From Candidatus Melainabacteria bacterium MEL.A1 (GTDB lineage Bacteria; Cyanobacteriota; Vampirovibrionia; Gastranaerophilales; Gastranaerophilaceae), in the NCBI GenBank assembly GCA_001765415.1, contig CP017245.1, positions 992,001 to 1,056,000 on the forward strand: 64,000 nucleotides of DNA. The letters run 5' to 3'. Under the pieces are notes generated by a model that was given only the letters and a program-made list of their open reading frames with translations, was not told where the DNA came from and did not search any database. Shown here in pieces: positions 23,990 to 33,543 of the stretch. The position numbers and the translations under genes are program-made. Each line of letters begins with the position of its first letter. The stretch's first letter is position 1.

Positions 23990-25213
23990 TTATTCACCTA
24001 ACGCATTTATTCTCTTTTGCAAATCATCTAAAATATTTTTTGTTGAATTTTTGTTCAAAAGAATTTGTTGGACTGCAGTATTTGTGATTGTATTTATTTC
24101 TTTTTGATTTCGAGCAGGCGTAAATACAGGTTCTATTTTATTAAGTTGTTTGGCACTGATAACACGAGCTTTGGCAGACAAATCAGCTTCATCATATTTT
24201 GTATAAAAATCATCTTCTAATGTTTTTTGATTTACTGCTAAAATATTGGTTAACTTTGCCATCTCTAATTGATTTTCAGAATTTGTTAAAAACAAAGCAA
24301 ATTTTAATGCCTCATCTTTGTGTTTTGCACGTGTCGGAATCACAAAATTCATTAAAGAAAAATCATTTTGTCCCAATTTTCCAACTATTTGAGGAGCAAC
24401 ATCCGTGTTTTTATAAGTTGATGGAGCATTTTCTTTAATCATTGTCAAAAAGTTCGCACCTGCTTGAAAGAAAACTATTTTTTCAGCCATGTATTTTTCT
24501 AAAGCCTCACGATGCGTTTGAGTTATAGATTCTTTTGGAATTAAGTCTTTTTCATACAAATTTTTGAAGAAATCAAAAACGTAGATTGAGTTTTCAGAAT
24601 TTATATCAGAAGAAGTCACACCATATTTATTCAAAATTCTCAACATTGTATCGTTTTCGGTAATGTTTGGCAAAAGCACATAAGCACCGGTTTTTTGCTT
24701 AATTTGAGGAGCTATTTGCGCCAAATCTTCATAAGTTGCAGGGATTTTAGCACCTGATTTTGAAAGCAAATCTTTGTTGTAAATCGTTACTGCAGAAGTC
24801 GCATACCACGGAAGGGAATATAATTTACCATTATATTTTAGTGAATTTATAATAGATTTATTGAACTGTTTAGTATATTCAGGTTGGATTTCGTATAACG
24901 CACCACGTTGCGCCAAAAGTGCAGAGAAATCAGGATTCAAGTTAATCAAATCAGGAGGATTATCACTCAAAACAGATGCTAGAGTTCTCTTTTCTCCTTC
25001 TGAAAATGGAACATCAACCCACTTTATCTTAATTTCAGGGTTTTGTACTTCAAACTCTTTTATAACCTTATTCATATATGGAGCAAAATCATTCATTTGC
25101 AAAGTCCAAAATACAACTTCATTACCATCATTTTTTTGTCTTGTCGGAATTGAAATTAATATCGCACCTAACACAATCAAAACACAAATTACTTTAATTA
25201 AAAGACTTTTCAC
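23990..25213 (-). CDS. extracellular solute-binding protein, family 1 (sugar ABC importer type)
   Basis: 407 aa. Start is GTG at 25213, following GGGAG. An N-terminal hydrophobic signal/anchor (LIKVICVLIVLGAILISIP) is followed by VVFWTLQMNDFAPYMNKVIK, PEIKIKWVDVPFSEGE and PDLINLNPDFSALLAQRGAL, typical of family 1 sugar-binding proteins. It lacks a lipobox Cys, so it is either membrane-anchored by the signal or periplasmic. The permease and ATPase genes are not in the window, so it may work with distant partners. Confidence 0.85.
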   Translation of the reverse strand: MKSLLIKVICVLIVLGAILISIPTRQKNDGNEVVFWTLQMNDFAPYMNKVIKEFEVQNPEIKIKWVDVPFSEGEKRTLASVLSDNPPDLINLNPDFSALLAQRGALYEIQPEYTKQFNKSIINSLKYNGKLYSLPWYATSAVTIYNKDLLSKSGAKIPATYEDLAQIAPQIKQKTGAYVLLPNITENDTMLRILNKYGVTSSDINSENSIYVFDFFKNLYEKDLIPKESITQTHREALEKYMAEKIVFFQAGANFLTMIKENAPSTYKNTDVAPQIVGKLGQNDFSLMNFVIPTRAKHKDEALKFALFLTNSENQLEMAKLTNILAVNQKTLEDDFYTKYDEADLSAKARVISAKQLNKIEPVFTPARNQKEINTITNTAVQQILLNKNSTKNILDDLQKRINALGE

Positions 25214-25255
25214 GTCTTACCACTCCCTATTCACTACTTGTGTTATAATTATACT

Positions 25256-26488
25256 ATGAACAACTTATTTACGGAACTGGAAAATCAAAATAAACAAATT
25301 CCACTTGCAGAACTACTCAGACCAAAAACTTTAGAAGAATTTTTGGGACAGAGTAATGTTATTTCTCAAAATAGCCCGATACTTAATTTATTAAGGACAA
25401 ACAGATTATTTTCAATGATTTTTTGGGGAACTCCGGGTTGCGGAAAAACTACTCTTGCAAGACTGATTGCGACCAAAACAAACGCAAATTTTATTGAAAT
25501 TTCAGCCGTAACCTCTGGTGTAAAAGATATTAAAGATGCCGTAGAAAACGCTAAAGCCTCTCTCCGAATCGGTTCCAAAACAATTTTGTTTATTGATGAA
25601 ATTCATAGATATTCTAAGACGCAACAAGATGCGCTTTTGCCTCATCTTGAAAACGGAACTTTATTTTTAATTGGTTCTACTACAGAAAACCCGTCATTCC
25701 AAGTTGTTCCGGCTCTTTTGTCAAGAGTTCAGGTTGTAAGGTTAAATTCTATCGACGACGACAGTATGAACAAAATTATCAAAAAAGGGTTTGCCTATTT
25801 AGCAAAAAACTATTTGCCTATGGATTGCGAAAGCGGCGCAATTGATTTTATAATAAATCTTGCAAGAGGCGATGCGAGATATGCCCTTAACGTAGTTGAA
25901 AATGCTTATTTTGCAAGCGACTTAAAAGACAACCGCAGAAATTTAACCGTAAAAATTATAGAAGAGATTTGCCAAAAAAGAAATACACGATATTCTCAAC
26001 AAGAGCATTATGACTGCGCATCCGCTTTCCAAAAGAGTTTGAGAGGGAGTGATCCGGATGCTGCAATTTATTATCTTGCAAAAATGATTGCGGCAGGTGA
26101 AGATCCTCGATTTATCGCAAGAAGATTGATAACTTGTGCAGCAGAAGATGTCGGAAATGCTGATCCAAATGCGCTTAATGTTGCAATAAATGCTTATAAA
26201 GCAGTTGAATTGTTGGGTTTACCGGAAGGCAGAATACCTTTAGCACAGGCAGTAATTTACGTTGCACGAGCTAAAAAATCAAACGAAACAGTAATGGCAA
26301 TTGATATGGCTTTAGCGGACATTGAAGCAGGTAACGATTTCCCTCCTCCAATGCACTTGAGGGATGCACATTACAAAGATGCTAAAAATTATGGTTTTGG
26401 CGTAGGTTATATTTACTCACATAATGCGCCGAAAGAATATCAGCAGTTTCTACCAGACGAACTTGTAGGCAAAAAATATACTAAATAA
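25256..26488 (+). CDS. rarA: replication-associated recombination ATPase RarA (MgsA)
   Basis: 410 aa from the ATG at 25256. AAA+ ATPase of the clamp-loader-like class acting at stalled replication forks. Walker A is GTPGCGKTTLARL, Walker B is LFIDEIHRYSK, and sensor 1 is LIGSTTENPSF with its following arginine finger LLSRVQV. The C-terminal half (SDPDAAIYYLAKMIAAGEDP, AAEDVGNADPNAL) is the RarA tetramerisation region. An extended -10 TGT TATAAT (25241-25249) sits six bases before this ATG with no ribosome site, so the mRNA appears leaderless. Confidence 0.93.
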   Translation: MNNLFTELENQNKQIPLAELLRPKTLEEFLGQSNVISQNSPILNLLRTNRLFSMIFWGTPGCGKTTLARLIATKTNANFIEISAVTSGVKDIKDAVENAKASLRIGSKTILFIDEIHRYSKTQQDALLPHLENGTLFLIGSTTENPSFQVVPALLSRVQVVRLNSIDDDSMNKIIKKGFAYLAKNYLPMDCESGAIDFIINLARGDARYALNVVENAYFASDLKDNRRNLTVKIIEEICQKRNTRYSQQEHYDCASAFQKSLRGSDPDAAIYYLAKMIAAGEDPRFIARRLITCAAEDVGNADPNALNVAINAYKAVELLGLPEGRIPLAQAVIYVARAKKSNETVMAIDMALADIEAGNDFPPPMHLRDAHYKDAKNYGFGVGYIYSHNAPKEYQQFLPDELVGKKYTK

Positions 26489-26511
26489 AACCAATTTAAA
26501 GCTCTTAAAAA

Positions 26512-26901
26512 CTATTTATCTTCTTTCATTTCACGGGCAATGTTATAAAATTCTTCTTCTAACTTTTGTTCAGCTTGCTCTTGTTTTTCTTCTTCATTAT
26601 TTGCACGCTGCTTATCACGTTCTCTTTGTTCTTCCAAAGCTTTTTTGCGAGAGTTAATAACATTAGCTACATTCATCATTGCCAATGAATTTAATGTAGC
26701 ACGCAATACGGCACTTCTATCAGTATATTTTTGGCTATCAGAATTTTCTTCTTCTTCAGATTTTTTTTGCTGAGCAAAGTATTCGCCGCCTTGTCCCATT
26801 TTATCATCTTGAGTTTTGGCTGCTGTACCTGAAATATCACCGCTTTTAAAATTAAAAGAGCCGCCGATTCCGAAAAATCCTGCCGACCTGTTATCGACCA
26901 T
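26512..26901 (-). CDS. hypothetical charged coiled-coil protein
   Basis: 129 aa. Preceded by GAGGG eight bases before the ATG. N-terminal 40 residues are Gly/Phe/Ser-rich (SAGFFGIGGSFNFKSG), a middle helix (AVLRATLNSLAMMNVANVIN) is followed by a long Glu/Gln/Lys coiled coil (about 85-125). No signal peptide. Not recognised. It could be a scaffold or an assembly adaptor. It converges with rarA, 23 bases away. Confidence 0.6.
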   Translation of the reverse strand: MVDNRSAGFFGIGGSFNFKSGDISGTAAKTQDDKMGQGGEYFAQQKKSEEEENSDSQKYTDRSAVLRATLNSLAMMNVANVINSRKKALEEQRERDKQRANNEEEKQEQAEQKLEEEFYNIAREMKEDK

Positions 26902-27130
26902 ACGTCTAACCCTCGTTGTTTATTCAATCTCTCATGTAATCCTATCAGATTGAACATTATATTAACTCGTCTAAACGCATTATTTTGCTATTATATTAAT
27001 AAAAGTTTACATATAAAATAAAAGCTCTTAATCAGCTGATATAACTAGCTTTGAGGATAATTTTCTTTGTTGAAAAAAACAACCAAATATGTTATTATAA
27101 AAAAAGAATATGAATACAGGAAGGATATTT

Positions 27131-27817
27131 ATGAAAAAATTAAAAGGTTTTACTCTTACTGAATTAATGGTCGCAATGGGCGTAATCGGGATTTTGGTTG
27201 CAGTTGTAACTCCGGCTATTATGAAAACAAGACCAAATAAAAATAAAATGATGATTAAGAAAAGTTTCTATACAGCAGAACAAATCGTTAGTACGTTAAT
27301 TAACGATGAAAGACTTTACCCTGATATGAAAGAAATCTGCGATAGAGGAGTTGTAGAAGGCGAAGACCCGACAAAAGTCTATTGCGCATTTGGATTTGAC
27401 TATGATAACAGTGTTAGATATGAAGGTGAAACATATGCTGGCAATACAAAATTTGCAGATCTTTTTGCTTCTCGTTTGAACGTAAAAACAGAAGACGAAA
27501 CAAACCACATATATTACACAACAGACGGTATTAAATGGGATTTGAGTCAAACTGTTGGTGCATGGACTAAAGGTCAGGACACACCTGGGAAATTTGGCGA
27601 CCAAACCAATGCTGCAGGCGTTGGAAAAATCACAGTTGACGTAAACGGAGATGAAGCACCAAACTGTAGAGAAAGCAATGAAAATTGTAGTGCAGACGAT
27701 TTTGACCAATATGTAATCGAAATTTTAGCAACAGGAAAAATGAGAATAGACTCAACTGATGCAAAAGCAGTTGATTATGCTACAATAAACACATCAATAA
27801 AAGACAGTGTAAATTAA
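27131..27817 (+). CDS. type IV pilin-like protein (prepilin N-terminus)
   Basis: 228 aa from the ATG at 27131, eight bases after AGGAAGGA. A short leader MKKLKG is followed by the prepilin peptidase site G/FTLTE (Glu at mature position 5) and a hydrophobic helix (LMVAMGVIGILVAVVTPAI). The long C-terminal domain has paired Cys (CDRG, CAFG, CRESNENC) that could form disulphides. It belongs to the type IV pilus or type II secretion pseudopilin class. The assembly genes are not nearby. It is directly upstream of rnpB. Confidence 0.85.
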   Translation: MKKLKGFTLTELMVAMGVIGILVAVVTPAIMKTRPNKNKMMIKKSFYTAEQIVSTLINDERLYPDMKEICDRGVVEGEDPTKVYCAFGFDYDNSVRYEGETYAGNTKFADLFASRLNVKTEDETNHIYYTTDGIKWDLSQTVGAWTKGQDTPGKFGDQTNAAGVGKITVDVNGDEAPNCRESNENCSADDFDQYVIEILATGKMRIDSTDAKAVDYATINTSIKDSVN

Positions 27818-27824
27818 AAATTTT

Positions 27825-28168
27825 AAAGTAACCGAACAATCGCGCCTTGTTAACAAGGTGAGGAAAGTCCGTGCATTCAAGGACAGGCAGCCGGAGAAAC
27901 TCCGGACAGCGTGAGCTGGTGGATAGGACCACAGAAATGAAAACTGCCGATGGGTAGAAATACCACAGGCGATGGTGCAACGGTGAGTTAAGAGCTTCAC
28001 CAGCGATATCGAGAGATATCGGCTAGGCAACCCCCTGCCGAATGCAAGATTAAATTGAGGGCTACAAAGGTGTCCGCCAACCTCTAAGAATATCGCTAGA
28101 GATTGGGAGTAATCCCAATACCAGACAGATGATTGTTTAAAAACAGAACACGGCTTATGAGTTACTTT
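27825..28168 (+). ncRNA. rnpB: RNase P RNA (bacterial type A)
   Basis: The catalytic RNA that trims the 5' ends of tRNAs. AAAGTAAC (27825-27832) pairs with GTTACTTT (28161-28168) as the closing helix. The conserved 5' block GAGGAAAGTCCG and the 3' block AACAGAACACGGCTTAT are present, with CAGACAGATGATTGT between. About 344 nt, a normal type A size. It follows the pilin-like gene by eight bases and has its own terminator at 28179. Confidence 0.97.
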
Positions 28169-28178
28169 ATTTTATAAG

Positions 28179-28211
28179 AATATCCTTCCGAAATGGAAGG
28201 ATATTTTTTTA
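28179..28211 (+). terminator. intrinsic terminator of rnpB
   Basis: AATATCCTTCC (28179-28189) pairs with GGAAGGATATT (28195-28205), followed by TTTTT. Confidence 0.88.
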
Positions 28212-28225
28212 GTTACTTGAACAAT

Positions 28226-28417
28226 ATAAAAGGTTTCCTCCCTTGTGAGGGAGGAATAAGGTGGGTGCTACACCGTAAGGGAAATATTTTTTCTCAAAAA
28301 GTTTCCACTGTCTGTATAAGGCAATATAATATTTACAATTAATTTTACCCCTCTCTGAAATATCTTAGTAGCATTTGATAACGACTATGCCTCTTTGCAT
28401 CTAGACATCTAAATATA
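28226..28417. repeat. dispersed intergenic repeats (copy A)
   Basis: In the 335-base gap between rnpB and the parvulin gene. It starts with CCTCCCTTGTGAGGGAGG, then GGTGGGTGCTACACCGTAAG and a segment ending CTGTATAAGGCAA, closely matching 62092-62230. A later part, CCTCTCTGAAATAT (28352-28365), also recurs at 62335. At 28386-28417 a second short repeat (GCCTCTTTGCATCTAGACAT) recurs at 43546 and 53158. No ORF or RNA gene is evident. Confidence 0.7.
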
Positions 28418-28444
28418 GCCACAAAGAGTTACATGAATAGTACA

Positions 28445-28468
28445 AAGACGGAGATAAATCTCCGTCTT
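28445..28468 (-). terminator. hairpin terminator of the parvulin gene
   Basis: AAGACGGAGA and TCTCCGTCTT form a 10-bp stem with a four-base loop. In minus-strand reading a short T run follows. Confidence 0.65.
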
Positions 28469-28503
28469 GTGTAATTTTGTATTTATTTTTTCTAAATCAA
28501 AAT

Positions 28504-29652
28504 TTATTTTTTCTTAGCTTCTGCTGCTTCTTTTGCTTTTTTAGCTGCTTCGCCACTGTTCTTGATTGATTCTTGAACACCTTTTTGAATATTTGCAGGA
28601 TCATAACTTGTGTTTATATATTCAATTTTTGCGCTTTTCTTCAAAGATTCTGTCAATTTGTCAATCAATTCGATTTGTTTTTGGTTTTCCAAATAAGCCT
28701 TAATACTTGGTTTTACTTTTTCAAACGGATCTTGACCTGCTGCAGATCTGTCTGTAACCATAATGATATGGTAACCAAATTGAGTTTTTACAGGCTTGTC
28801 AGAAATTGTATTCGGTTTCATTGAAAATGCTGCTTTTGAAAATTCCGGAACCATTTCTTTTGCTGCAAAGAAACCTAAATCTCCACCTTTGTTTGCAGTT
28901 GCAGTATCTTCAGAATTTTCTTTAGCTAATTTTGCAAACTGAGTTGGATTTTTCTTTGCTTCTGCCAAAATTTGATTTGCTTTAGCTTCTTTAGCTTGAA
29001 CTTCTGCTGCTACTTTCGCTTTCACTGCAGTTTCATCAATATTTTTGTTATTTGGATCTGATTTAACAACTTCTTCAATTTCTTGTGGATTTACTGAAAT
29101 CAAAATGTGAGAAGCTCTAACTTTGTCAGGATGTTTAAATTTAGAAATATTATCGTTATAGAATTTTTTAGCTTCAGCATCAGAAACATTTGATGAGCCT
29201 AATTCTTTAGCTAATTTTTTCATTTTAACTTCTTCTTTCAAATCTTTTTTGAATTGAGAATTTGAAATTCCGTTTTGTTTCAACAAAGCATCTAGTTGTT
29301 CTTTTGAACCAACTTTGTCAATGATTTCTTTTACAGCATCATCAACATCTTTGTTAGTAACTTCAATACCACGTTTTTGCATTTCTTGATTTAACAAAGC
29401 TTTTACTATTAATTCGTTTACAACTCTGTCCTTAATCAACATGTACAAAAAGCTATTTTTGTCATCTTTTACATCAATACCTAAAGCTTTTGCGATACCG
29501 TTGCCAGCTTGTTTATCAAATTCAGCATCAAATTGACCTTGAGTAATATTTTGGTTATTAACCTTAATAATAGCTTCACCTGATTTTAAACCGCAACCGG
29601 CAAACAATACTGCTGAAACTGCAAGTGTTGTCAGTAATTTTTTCCCTCTCAT
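28504..29652 (-). CDS. PpiC-type peptidyl-prolyl isomerase lipoprotein (PrsA/SurA-like foldase)
   Basis: 382 aa. A signal with lipobox LFAGC at residues 17-21 makes it a lipoprotein. The N-terminal SurA-like chaperone region (ITQGQFDAEFDKQ ... DRVVNELIVKALLNQEMQKR) is followed by a parvulin domain (KVRASHILISVNPQE ... GGDLGFFAAKEMVPEFSKAA ... TQFGYHIIMVTDR). A long charged helix splits it and the tail is Lys/Ala-rich. It assists folding of exported proteins. AAAGGAG precedes the ATG. It lies downstream of mfd on the same strand, 32 bases away, and may share its transcript. A shorter parvulin is at 62358. Confidence 0.92.
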   Translation of the reverse strand: MRGKKLLTTLAVSAVLFAGCGLKSGEAIIKVNNQNITQGQFDAEFDKQAGNGIAKALGIDVKDDKNSFLYMLIKDRVVNELIVKALLNQEMQKRGIEVTNKDVDDAVKEIIDKVGSKEQLDALLKQNGISNSQFKKDLKEEVKMKKLAKELGSSNVSDAEAKKFYNDNISKFKHPDKVRASHILISVNPQEIEEVVKSDPNNKNIDETAVKAKVAAEVQAKEAKANQILAEAKKNPTQFAKLAKENSEDTATANKGGDLGFFAAKEMVPEFSKAAFSMKPNTISDKPVKTQFGYHIIMVTDRSAAGQDPFEKVKPSIKAYLENQKQIELIDKLTESLKKSAKIEYINTSYDPANIQKGVQESIKNSGEAAKKAKEAAEAKKK

Positions 29653-29684
29653 AATTTCTCCTTTATATTATGTCTTTTACGGAT

Positions 29685-32600
29685 TTAGACAAATTCATTA
29701 CGTGTCTTGTTTATATAATAAAACAAATCTGTCAAAATGTTAAATACTTCATTAAAATTCATGTATCTATTATTTAATAACAGTATCGACTGCCCCTCTG
29801 CACAAGATTTTGGAGCAATTGTAAATTTTATTCGTTTTAGAATTTCTGATGGCAATTTATGCTGAATTAATTTCCATTCAGCCTGACTATAAGGGGTATA
29901 AATCCTTATATTATCCTCAGTTTCACGAATTAAAGAAATTCTTACATCTGTCGCAGAAAGTCTTAATCTTATCAATTTTATTAAGTTTTCAACACTTTCA
30001 GGCGGTTTGGCAAATCTATCTTTCCATTCCTCAGTGATATAATCCAACTCAACATCAGATTTTACATCCGCTAACCGCTTATACTCAATCATTTTCTGTT
30101 CAGCTGATCCAACCCACTCATCAGGAATATAAGCCGTAACATTTATATCAACAATTGTAGGTTCTGATTTTTCAACCGCTTGACCTTGAAGTTCTTGAAC
30201 CGTTTCTTCTAATAATTGACAATACGTGTCAAAACCGACATTTACCATATGACCATGCTGTTTTGTACCCAAAATGTTTCCGACACCACGAATTTCGACA
30301 TCTCTCATTGCAATTTGATATCCGCTACCAAGTGTCGTAAATTCTTTTATTGCTTTCAATCTTTGAACCGCATCTTTTGTTATTTCTTTTGATTTTGTGT
30401 AGAAACAATAGCAGTATGCTTGTCTTTGCGAACGCCCAACACGCCCTCTTAATTGATACAATTGAGCAAGCCCGAATTTATCCGCATTATGAATAATCAT
30501 CGTATTTGCATTTGGAATATCAATTCCGTTCTCAATAATTGTCGTCGCCAAAAGAATATCGTATTCATGGTTTGCAAAATCAATAATTATTTTTTCCAAC
30601 TCCTTTTCGTTCATTTGACCATGACCAATTGCGATACGAGCATTCGGAACAAGTTTTTGAAGTTGTAGTTTAAATTCATCAATAGTTTCAACACGATTAT
30701 ACAAATAGAAAACCTGCCCCTCTCTATCAAGTTCATGCGTAATCGCATTTTTCACCATATTTTCATTCCACTCGCCGACATAAGTTTTAATTGGCAACCT
30801 ATTTTTCGGTGGAGTGTTGATAATTGACATGTCTTTTATTCCGGATAGCGACATATAAAGAGTTCTTGGGATAGGGGTAGCCGACATTGTAATAATATCA
30901 ATATTTTCACGCAATTGCTTTAATTTTTCCTTATGACGAACCCCAAACCTATGTTCCTCATCAATTACAACCAAACCCAAATCCTTAAATACAATTCCTT
31001 CTTGCAAAAGCCTATGAGTTCCGACAACAACGTCACACTCTCCAGTGGCAAGTCGTTTAATCGTTTCTTTCTGCTCTTTTGCACTGCGAAAACGTGACAA
31101 AAGTTCAACATGAACCCCAAAAGGCTTAAACCTGTCTGACATTGTTTGATAATGCTGGAACGCAAGAATTGTCGTCGGCACAACAACCGCAACCTGTTTA
31201 CCTGATGTAATCGCTTTAAAAATCCCACGCATTGCAACTTCAGTTTTACCAAAACCAACATCGCCACAAATCAACCTATCCATAGGTTGTTCACTTTCCA
31301 TATCAGCTTTTACATCATTTATAGCTTTCATTTGATCAGGAGTTTCCGTGTATTCAAAAGCTTCTTCCATCTCAACTTGCCAAGTCGTATCCGGCAAGAA
31401 TTGAATACCGTGTTGCATTTTACGTTTTGCGTACAATCTCAACAAATCATAAGCAACTTGTTCGACCTCTTTTTTAACACGAGTTTTAGTGTTTTCCCAA
31501 TCTTTTCCGCCCATTCGAGAAAGTTTTGGTTTGATAGAACCTGATCCACGATAACGGACAAGCAAATTTATTTGTTCAGCCGGAATATGTAACCTGTCTT
31601 TGTTTGCGTATTCAATAGTCAAATAATCCTTTAACTGACCGTCAATATCTTGTTGCGAAAGTCCTTTATAAATACCAACCCCGTGAATACTATGTACAAC
31701 GTATTCACCCTCTTTTATATCGTTAATATTTTCGATATATTCAGGTTTTTCCTTGTAATAAGAACGTTTTTGGGAAGTAATTTCCTTATTTCTTTTGTTA
31801 AACAATTCTCTATCAGTTAAAATTACAGTTTTGAAATCTGTCAAAACCGCACCGTGAGAAGAAATACTTTCATTATATTCAACATCAAAAATATTTCGTT
31901 CTGCTAAAATTTCTTTTACTCTTTCCGGATAATCGGTTGCAATAACAATCCTCCACCCATCGCTATGTTGTGGAAAAAGAAATTTTCTTATAAAATCTGC
32001 GATATGATCAAGGTTAGCCTCAAAACTTTGAATTGTTTGAGTATCAAATTCAACAATTTCATCCATCTCACTATCAATAAAATTGTTTAATCCAACTTTT
32101 ACAAATCCGGCAGTTTTTTGAATAAATTCTTCAAAAGTCACATGATTTCGACCTTTTAATATTTCATTCAATTCAAGTTTTAAATTTTCTTGCAATTGTT
32201 CCTCATATCCCTTATCCAAAAATTCATATTTTGCATAAAGTTCAGAAGTTTCATCTAAAACAAGAATGTAATCCTTGAAATAATCCAAAACCGTAACTAA
32301 TTTGTCATTGAAATAATTTTGGTAAATTTCAATCCCTTCAAAATAGCCTTTTTCTTCCCCATCATCTTTTGGAGCAAGTTTTTGCCACAAATCATCAGAA
32401 ACATCACTCAATGTAAATTTATACATCGGTAAAATCTCTGTAGATTTTAATTTTTCAATAGATTTTTGAGTTTCGTTGTTAAAATATCTTATATCAACAA
32501 TTTCATCACCCCACAACTCAATTCTGACAGGGTGTTTATCCAAAGAATAAAAATCAACAATATCTCCTCTGATACTAAATTCTCCTATATCAGAAACCAT

Positions 32601-33077
32601 TGTGGAATGCTTATAACCAAAATCGACCAACTTTTGCGCCAAAATTTTTGTATCAATTTCATCTCCAACTTTTAAGATTGTCGAATTATTTTTATAAAAA
32701 TTTTCATCTGGAAATTTTTCTAAAATAGTTTTAACCGGCGCAATTACAATATCTGGTTTTTCATTCAAAATCCTATACTGTTCTGCATAATCATATCTGT
32801 TAGGAGAAACCGTTTCGTACATAGAAATATTTTGAAACGGTAACAAATCAGATTTTTCACCAAAAGCCTTTAATAAATCATTTTGGTACCTTAGAGCATT
32901 TTGTTCAGTCGAGGTGACAAAAAGAACCTTTTTGTCTGTAATTTTTCGAATTTTTGTAATTAACAAAAGTCTTAGAATTGTTGTTAACCCTGTTGCTGCA
33001 AACGAAAAAGACTTTGCAAGAAATCTTTCAAACAAGGCATAATTTTCATTATTTTCAGGTGCGTTTATTTTAAACAT
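29685..33077 (-). CDS. mfd: transcription-repair coupling factor Mfd
   Basis: 1130 aa, usual length. It displaces stalled RNA polymerase at DNA damage and recruits UvrA. In order: UvrB-like N-terminus (about 1-350), the RNA-polymerase-interacting domain starting near VVHSIHGVGIYKGL, the translocase core with Walker A GDVGFGKTEVAMR, motif II DEEHRFGV, motif III SATPIPRT and motif VI QLRGRVGRSQRQAYCY, and the C-terminal TRCF domain. No strong ribosome site precedes the ATG at 33077. Repeats at 33088-33198 lie just upstream. Confidence 0.96.
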   Translation of the reverse strand: MFKINAPENNENYALFERFLAKSFSFAATGLTTILRLLLITKIRKITDKKVLFVTSTEQNALRYQNDLLKAFGEKSDLLPFQNISMYETVSPNRYDYAEQYRILNEKPDIVIAPVKTILEKFPDENFYKNNSTILKVGDEIDTKILAQKLVDFGYKHSTMVSDIGEFSIRGDIVDFYSLDKHPVRIELWGDEIVDIRYFNNETQKSIEKLKSTEILPMYKFTLSDVSDDLWQKLAPKDDGEEKGYFEGIEIYQNYFNDKLVTVLDYFKDYILVLDETSELYAKYEFLDKGYEEQLQENLKLELNEILKGRNHVTFEEFIQKTAGFVKVGLNNFIDSEMDEIVEFDTQTIQSFEANLDHIADFIRKFLFPQHSDGWRIVIATDYPERVKEILAERNIFDVEYNESISSHGAVLTDFKTVILTDRELFNKRNKEITSQKRSYYKEKPEYIENINDIKEGEYVVHSIHGVGIYKGLSQQDIDGQLKDYLTIEYANKDRLHIPAEQINLLVRYRGSGSIKPKLSRMGGKDWENTKTRVKKEVEQVAYDLLRLYAKRKMQHGIQFLPDTTWQVEMEEAFEYTETPDQMKAINDVKADMESEQPMDRLICGDVGFGKTEVAMRGIFKAITSGKQVAVVVPTTILAFQHYQTMSDRFKPFGVHVELLSRFRSAKEQKETIKRLATGECDVVVGTHRLLQEGIVFKDLGLVVIDEEHRFGVRHKEKLKQLRENIDIITMSATPIPRTLYMSLSGIKDMSIINTPPKNRLPIKTYVGEWNENMVKNAITHELDREGQVFYLYNRVETIDEFKLQLQKLVPNARIAIGHGQMNEKELEKIIIDFANHEYDILLATTIIENGIDIPNANTMIIHNADKFGLAQLYQLRGRVGRSQRQAYCYCFYTKSKEITKDAVQRLKAIKEFTTLGSGYQIAMRDVEIRGVGNILGTKQHGHMVNVGFDTYCQLLEETVQELQGQAVEKSEPTIVDINVTAYIPDEWVGSAEQKMIEYKRLADVKSDVELDYITEEWKDRFAKPPESVENLIKLIRLRLSATDVRISLIRETEDNIRIYTPYSQAEWKLIQHKLPSEILKRIKFTIAPKSCAEGQSILLLNNRYMNFNEVFNILTDLFYYINKTRNEFV

Positions 33078-33087
33078 AGGATTTAGG

Positions 33088-33198
33088 TGAGTAGTGAACA
33101 GTAAATAGTGAATGGTTCATTTAACTCACAACATCAAAAGATAATTTAAACTTTCGCTTCCGTAATAGTCTACTCACCACTCACAATTCACTATTCAC
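33088..33198. repeat. inverted repeat of AGTGAATAGTGAA type
   Basis: AGTAGTGAACAGTAAATAGTGAA (near 33090) and TCACCACTCACAATTCACTATTCAC (33173-33197) are inverted partners around a 70-base spacer. A related TATTCACTAC lies at 25229. It fills the 124-base gap between mfd and the next gene. Confidence 0.55.
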
Positions 33199-33201
33199 GA
33201 A

Positions 33202-33543
33202 TTATTTATCATTCCCATTCGGGCTAACATAGTCAATGCCCATCTCTTTAAGTGTTCTGATAAAGTTTTGGGCGCATATTTTTTGAGCTTCCGGTGGTAC
33301 AATTCTCAAAATTTCAACTGTTTTTGAAATAACAGGATCTTTGTCATACCAACGATTGTTCGCATTAACCGGCTTTACCATTGCATAAAACTTGTCAATC
33401 GTTTCTTTCGAAACTTTTTCTTCAATCTTTTGCAAGAAAATTTCAGCTTGCGCTCTTAATTCTGTTTGGTAATTTTTCAAAAGCTCAATAACTTCAAGTA
33501 ACAATGGATCATGATCATACCAGCGTTTATATGCAGGTGACAT
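33202..33543 (-). CDS. hypothetical protein with internal duplication
   Basis: 113 aa. Two similar halves: RWYDHDPLLLEVIELLKN (residues 7-24) and RWYDKDPVISKTVEILRI (about 63-80). Each would give a short helix pair, so the fold is probably a helical repeat. No signal peptide or known domain. The start overlaps the murA stop (TAATG), so it is translated with murA. The link to cell-wall synthesis is contextual only. Confidence 0.7.
   Translation of the reverse strand: MSPAYKRWYDHDPLLLEVIELLKNYQTELRAQAEIFLQKIEEKVSKETIDKFYAMVKPVNANNRWYDKDPVISKTVEILRIVPPEAQKICAQNFIRTLKEMGIDYVSPNGNDK

Noticed and set aside
27296..28030. Minus-strand frames over the pilin-like gene and rnpB
   Set aside because: The region is explained by the pilin gene and by RNase P RNA.
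29849..32675. Several open frames on the strand opposite mfd
   Set aside because: They lie wholly within mfd, have no ribosome sites, and their amino acid content is that of antisense reading.
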